Part shown: piece after piece, positions 60,801 to 64,000 of the stretch | How the letters are laid out: each line of letters begins with the position of its first letter | Numbering within the stretch: the first letter of the stretch is position 1 | DNA from: Mesostigma viride | Taxonomy: Eukaryota; Streptophyta; Mesostigmatophyceae; Mesostigmatales; Mesostigmataceae | Assembly: GCA_009746045.1 (NCBI GenBank) | Contig: RPFO01000102.1 | Location: forward strand, 1,549,040 to 1,613,039 | Direction of reading: 5' to 3' | Length of the DNA stretch: 64,000 bases | The notes under the pieces: model-generated | Databases searched by the model: none | Told to the model about the DNA's origin: nothing | Seen by the model: only the letters and a program-made list of their open reading frames with translations | Made by a program: the position numbers and the translations under genes

Positions 60801-63653
60801 TCTGACGAAAACGCAGGATCTCATCCTCGCACAACTGAAGAAATAATTCAACAGCTCGACTCGGAAGAATAGGGTCTGGGTTCACCCTAAACTGCGCCAT
60901 CCACACTGAATACGACGAAAGGAAGTGCGATCTAACCCCATCCAAATCTTCAATCACTTCCGAACCAGCCCTGTACAACTCGGGAGATACCGAGTGGTCC
61001 ATGGCGACCAGAAAGTCGCCGAAGACATCCCAGTCGAACTGTGCAGCCTTGAACCCTTTCTTCAAGAGCAGATTGACATCCATTTCCGTCAGCGGGGAGG
61101 TGTCCCAATCCTCACCTGTCTTCCCCTGCTCTAGGACCTGGTACATTTCCCACCTGCAGACAGATATGATGATGTCAAAATACTCGTGTGACAATGGGTG
61201 CTGTCTCGTGTCCTTGCAGTACTGTTTGGTCGCACAAGACAGCTTGATCCAGACGAGCAGGCTTCGAGGAACATAAGCTGTAACATCCGATGCGTCGGGT
61301 ATATTCGACCCGCACTCGGTAACAAGCAACTCGAAGGTGTCGAAGAGAGATGCCATTTCTTCCCCCTTCACCCTTTTGCCTCTAAGGCTCCGCCCCATGA
61401 CTTCGAACAAAAGATCACGAAGTGTTGATTCACTCCAAGGGTTCATTATCTCATCAGGCCTGGCCATATCATGTATTACTTCCATCCTCTCATGCCAGAC
61501 ACCGTCATCGATCGCAACTTCGATCTCCTTCGACACAAAGGTGCTCAAGAACGACTTGGCGTCATCGTTCAGATGTTTTTCGTAAGTCGTCAACCATGAC
61601 TTCCAAGTTTCCAAGCCCCTCAACTGGATCGGCTGCACACAGGTCCACAAAACGAAAAAAAAAGCATAATCGGAAAAAAAAGTTTAGGGTCACTCTGCGA
61701 AGTGACCCTTCATAAAAAAATCTCAAACAGAACGAAGGACTAACTGACATGCACTATTAAGCGGCGAAAAAAATCTTAGCTCACCCGCAATTTCTCCTCC
61801 CCACTCCCAACCTCGGCGTTCCCCTGAGACTCTGGCTCATCTCCCCCTTTCTTCCTCTGGATGCAGCAAGACAGAGAAAAGCATACTCGTTGAAAAAGTT
61901 TAGGGTCACTCTGCGAAATGACCCTCAATAAATTAATCACACATGCCAAGGAAACGGCAAGTCAGAAATGAAGAACAAAGGCGAAAAACACAGGATCACT
62001 TATCGCTCACCTCCGTTGTTGTCCCGCTCTTCTTGGGATCCTCTGACTTCTTTTCGTCTGCCCCCCGCTTCCTCTGAAATTAAAACAACAGGGAAAAGCA
62101 TACTTGTTGGCTCAGGTTAGGGTCACTCTGCGAAATGACCCATTAATGGTCGAACGAGCTTAGCAGAGATAAGGAATACCGAAACCCGATGAAAACAACA
62201 CGCACGCTAATGGGGGTAAAAACTGTTTCTCACCTGAGACGGCTCCGTACCCTCCTTCTCCGAGTCCCCCGCCGACTTTTCTGCAGCCTGCGCCTTCCTG
62301 CGCTCCTCCTCAAGTTTGGCTAGGTATTTCAGGCGTGCCGCCACACCCGCCTCCATCATCCTCTTCCCCTCCTCCTGCACCTTCCTCTTCGCCTTTGCCT
62401 CCTCGTCCTTCTTTTTCCTTTCCTCATTCGCCTTTCTCTCCTTTTCGTCCCGCTCCCACGACGCCCTCTTCTCCCTGCGCTCCGCCTCCTCCAACTTCGC
62501 AGCTTCCATCTCTGCCTGCTTCGCCGGCCTCATGCTGTGCCCTTTCCTTCTTCACCCATTCCCTCCGCTCCCTTTCCAGGAGCTCCTGGGCGGCCTTCCG
62601 TTCCTTGTCCTTTTTCTCCAGATTCACCAGATCTTCGGCGTGCTGCGTTGCCTGCTCCAGATAAGAAGTCAGAAGTGCCATGCGGTCATTCCTTCTCTTT
62701 CTTTCCTCCTCCGGAAGATCCTCCAGTGGCCTTGGGTCTGCCTTGTCCCTGTCCTCCATGCTCATCAGGAGGTCAATGTTCTTCTGCAGATCACGCAGGA
62801 ACCGCTCATGGTCATCCTCCTTCTCCTCCCATTCCGCTCTTGCTTTCTTCCTTGCCTGTGGGGAGCGGCTCCTCGCAGGAGATGAGTTTGTTGACTTTGG
62901 TGGCGATCGGCGCTTGGGGGGCGACTTCCGACCTGGAGATTTAGAAGGCGACTTGGGCGGTGATCGGGACTTGGAGGTCGCTCCCTTCTTTGGAGGGGAG
63001 CTTTGGGGAGACGCGGGCTTCGAGCTTGGCTGTGAGGTCGACGCCTCGTGGTGGGACCTTGGAGGAGACCTGGGCGACGTGCTGACCTTCGAGGTCGACG
63101 CCTCGTGGTGGGCCCTTGGAGGAGACTTGGGCGGCGAGCTGGGCTTCGAGGTCGACGCCTCGTGGTGGGCCCTTGGAGGAGACTTCGGCGGCGAGCTGGG
63201 CTTCGAGGTAACCACCTCGGCGGGGGCGGACCTTGGCGAGTTTGAGGTCGACGCCCCGTGGACGGCGGACTCCTTGTGGATGGCGGGCCGCTGGGGAGAC
63301 TGTGGAGAACGCTCAACGGAGCTGGACCCAGCCCCGGCAGCCTGTGCCTCAGGTGCGGGCCGCTGGGGAGATTTGGAGGCCGACGCCTCCACGGAGCTTG
63401 GCGCAGCCCCAGCGCACAGAGGAGGAAACTCCTCTACGCCCTTGGGCGGAGAGGCGGGAGGCGTACTATACTTAGGAGACTCGCTCGTCGACTTGAGCTT
63501 GTCGACATAGGTGGCCCTCTCCACCTCTTTACCCTTCTGCAGCAAAGAGGCCCTCTCCTGCTCCTCCTTTTCCTTCTGAAGCAAGGAGGCCCTCTCCTGC
63601 TCCTCCTTTTCCTTCTGAAGCTGAACTTCCCTCTCCTTCTGTTGTTCTTCCCT
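51288..63653 (-). CDS. Very large hypothetical protein, at least 12 exons, 5' end beyond the window
   Basis: Exons in transcription order: 63653-62234, 62073-62011, 61856-61785, 61632-60550, 60432-60379, 60257-60204, 57043-56912, 56780-56262, 56089-56027, 55857-54697, 54364-51934, 51817-51288 (stop). Splice sites are GT-AG and phases match. Three internal 1-base discrepancies are needed: near 62525, in an A8 run near 56767-56774, and in a G6 run near 56312. The product is about 2,500 aa. It has Ser/Pro/His tandem repeats, Glu/Lys/Arg coiled coil, acidic runs, poly-Arg/Gly low complexity, and three blocks of ordinary globular composition (exons 4, 10 and 11). I recognise no domain. It could be a host gene or a gene of a large mobile element. 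Treating it as one gene rests on phase continuity; transcripts could show two. Confidence 0.68.
51934..54364 (-). CDS. Hypothetical gene exon 11: globular block, then poly-Arg/Gly/Glu low complexity
   Basis: 810 codons, ending phase 1 (AAG G|GTGAGG). The N-terminal 500 residues look folded (FGCRLLGRMPRNKDVVDRFL, FWWGDHDLFMVPPKKTTVER). The rest is disordered, with STRRATS and SSPQKT repeats. A CCT/AGG microsatellite at about 52130-52335 is read as poly-Arg here. Because the G-rich microsatellite can slip, the true residue type of the run (Arg, Glu or Gly) is uncertain, although both flanks share a frame. Confidence 0.75.
52130..52335. repeat. (CCT)n / (AGG)n microsatellite in coding sequence
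   Basis: About 65 units, nearly pure, within exon 11 of the minus-strand hypothetical gene. Flanking C-runs produce frame-like shifts between Glu, Gly and Arg tracts. Plus-strand Leu/Ser ORFs here are artefacts. Confidence 0.9.
54697..55857 (-). CDS. Hypothetical gene exon 10: globular block
   Basis: 387 codons between GTTCAG|GGT and TCT|GTAAGT. Ordinary folded composition with aromatic residues (IPVWQFAFQALAETKPSLF, GEYLVLRYAVVDGNHYF). No known domain is recognised. The acceptor side is homologous to that of exon 9, reflecting a local exon-intron duplication. Confidence 0.75.
55858..56261 (-). repeat. Tandem duplication of an exon-intron cassette (about 235 bp)
   Basis: Intron 8 (56261-56090) and intron 9 (56026-55858) are aligned copies. 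They share the same GTGCGTTTTT start, the same GAGGGGTAGCTC hairpin, TTAAACTATTTATTG and CGTCAATGCCTTC before the acceptor. Exon 9 (63 bp, phase 0) copies the last codons of exon 8. The duplication added 21 codons without breaking the frame. Confidence 0.82.
56262..56780 (-). CDS. Hypothetical gene exon 8: basic helical segment with two compensating frame breaks
   Basis: The entry frame (CCAG|CAG GCT) stops early, and the open frame in the middle is shifted. The exit frame matching the duplicated exon 9 (GEKGGKGKKGKKAGEKE) is shifted again. Exon length is 519 nt, a multiple of three, so a lost base in the A run and one in the G run would cancel. The middle reads SKQLQDPEAYCRKNKVQ, then a helical segment and Lys-rich tail. 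Confidence 0.6.
57207..57622. mobile_element. MITE-like element with GGCTCTCACGCTTGA ends and an internal hairpin
   Basis: The left end GGCTCTCACGCTTGA and the right end TCAAGCGTGAGAGGCGCC are inverted. Inside is a perfect 16-bp hairpin CCCGGCCTGTCCCACG / CGTGGGACAGGCCGGG (about 57291-57328). Further CTCTCACGCT copies lie just outside, at about 57111 and 57168. Confidence 0.6.
57623..60137. mobile_element. Larger inverted-repeat-bounded element (2.5 kb)
   Basis: TTAACCCCTAAATGG at 57623 is inverted at 60123-60137. Sub-terminal GTTACAGCCGA…TCGGC palindromes occur at both sides (about 58477 and 60093). No transposase is recognised, so it is probably non-autonomous or decayed. Confidence 0.5.
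57675..58476. mobile_element. 802-bp inverted-repeat element nested in the larger one
   Basis: Perfect 15-bp ends CAGGAGGGGTGACAT in inverted orientation, flanked by a TTACAG duplication (57669-57674 and 58477-58482). The inside includes a 20-bp tandem, GCGCCACGTGGCTTGATGAG, repeated five to six times with variants at about 57855-57957. No ORF of note. Confidence 0.75.
60550..61632 (-). CDS. Hypothetical gene exon 4: alpha-helical globular block
   Basis: 361 codons, phase 0 at both ends (GTGTGCAG|CCG … GAG|GTAATT). The composition is that of a normal folded protein rich in Trp, Leu, Asp and Glu (for example LETWKSWLTTYEKHL, FDWDVFGDFLVAMDH). I do not recognise the family. A sensitive profile search of this block is the best chance to identify the gene. 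Confidence 0.75.
61686..62141. repeat. Three homologous intronic hairpins in the hypothetical gene
   Basis: AGGGTCAC - 8 nt - GTGACCCT (or ATGACCC) lies at 61686-61709, 61902-61925 and 62119-62141, once in each of three consecutive introns of 150-160 bp. The introns also share the sequence from the hairpin to a TATGCTTTT motif before the acceptor, so they are paralogous. Confidence 0.85.
62234..63653 (-). CDS. Hypothetical gene exon: Ser/Pro/His repeats and coiled coil
   Basis: It begins after TTTTCCGTAG with two copies of LQKEKEEQERAS. Next come about five tandem units built on HHEASTSKPSSPPKSPPR, basic SPARSRSP-like sequence, and a long charged coiled coil. The frame changes once near 62525, where dropping one C of CCGGCC restores a continuous coiled coil. 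It ends at CAG|GTGAGA. RS/SP-rich plus coiled-coil composition suggests a scaffold or nuclear protein, but this is only inference. Confidence 0.72.
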
Positions 63654-64000
63654 CTACGGAAAACAAGGGAAAAAAAATAGACCAATGTCGGATGAAGAAA
63701 GTGTAAATTCGCATTAGCGTGAGGGGTGGCGCTGCAGCGCTACCCTAAGAAGAAACAAGGATGAAATCCGTTTCAGGTTTGGGGAAAAAAAAAATCGAAG
63801 ATGTAACATATGTCAGGGAAGGGGTTATTCTGTAGCGAGACCCTTCCGCAAAATAAGACATAAGAACCATGTTAGGGGAAGGGTGACTCTGCAGCGCGAC
63901 CCTACCAAAAAAATATAGTATAATAATATTTCATGAAAGGGTGACGGAAGCGCGACCCTACAAACAAAATGTGATTGAATAACGTATCTTGAAATGGTGA
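63654..64000 (-). repeat. Intron with four degenerate hairpins, running to the right edge
   Basis: Hairpin-type sequences of the same family (for example GGGTGGCGCTGCAGCGCTAC) lie at about 63723, 63822, 63880 and 63939, roughly 60-100 bp apart. The next upstream exon is outside the window. Confidence 0.7.

Overview
The window is eukaryotic nuclear DNA from the green lineage. It has GT-AG introns, an exocyst EXO84 gene that reads like plant EXO84A/B, large interspersed simple repeats, LINE retrotransposons, a solo LTR and hAT/MITE-type DNA elements. A streptophyte (charophyte-type) alga fits best, but this is inferred from protein resemblance recalled without a search.

Layout. (1) 1-4630, minus strand: an Armadillo-repeat gene cut by the left edge. 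It carries a pure run of 178 AAC (Asn) codons and an apparent 1-base frameshift in a G/C run. (2) 4631-7223: a divergent intergenic region with a small inverted-repeat element. (3) 7224-31953, plus strand: a 15-exon EXO84 gene. I rebuilt it by joining exons in phase; the coding sum is 3198 nt, or 1065 codons plus stop. Its introns hold the large simple repeats, including 3.9 kb of TTCTCC. (4) 32029-43460: a transposon graveyard. A LINE fragment is followed by a 337-bp tandem duplication, a LINE split by a solo LTR, a second LINE split by a hAT-like element with a perfect 8-bp target duplication, and a minus-strand L1-like LINE carrying a 48-bp mini-retroposon. (5) 45993-48808, plus strand: a two-exon gene that joins a signal peptide, a beta/gamma-crystallin-like module and an inositol polyphosphate kinase domain. 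(6) 51288-63653 and beyond, minus strand: a very large, low-complexity-rich hypothetical gene of at least 12 exons, truncated by the right edge. One of its introns is swollen by nested DNA elements.

The most unusual signal is in intron architecture. In EXO84 nearly every intron holds degenerate copies ('echoes') of its own splice junctions. Copies of the donor side trail after the donor, and copies of the acceptor side precede the acceptor, as ladders of two to nine. The big simple repeats sit at the 3' ends of introns like overgrown polypyrimidine tracts. In the minus-strand gene most introns instead carry a short hairpin of the form AGGGTCAC-loop-GTGACCCT. The two patterns do not mix. Both look like intron growth or birth processes worth a genome-wide test.

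The four host genes show no shared pathway. EXO84 acts in exocytic vesicle tethering, the kinase-like gene may act in inositol phosphate chemistry or have lost catalysis, and the other two are a repeat scaffold protein and an unknown. Gene order is ARM(-), EXO84(+), kinase-like(+), hypothetical(-), so the last two are convergent.
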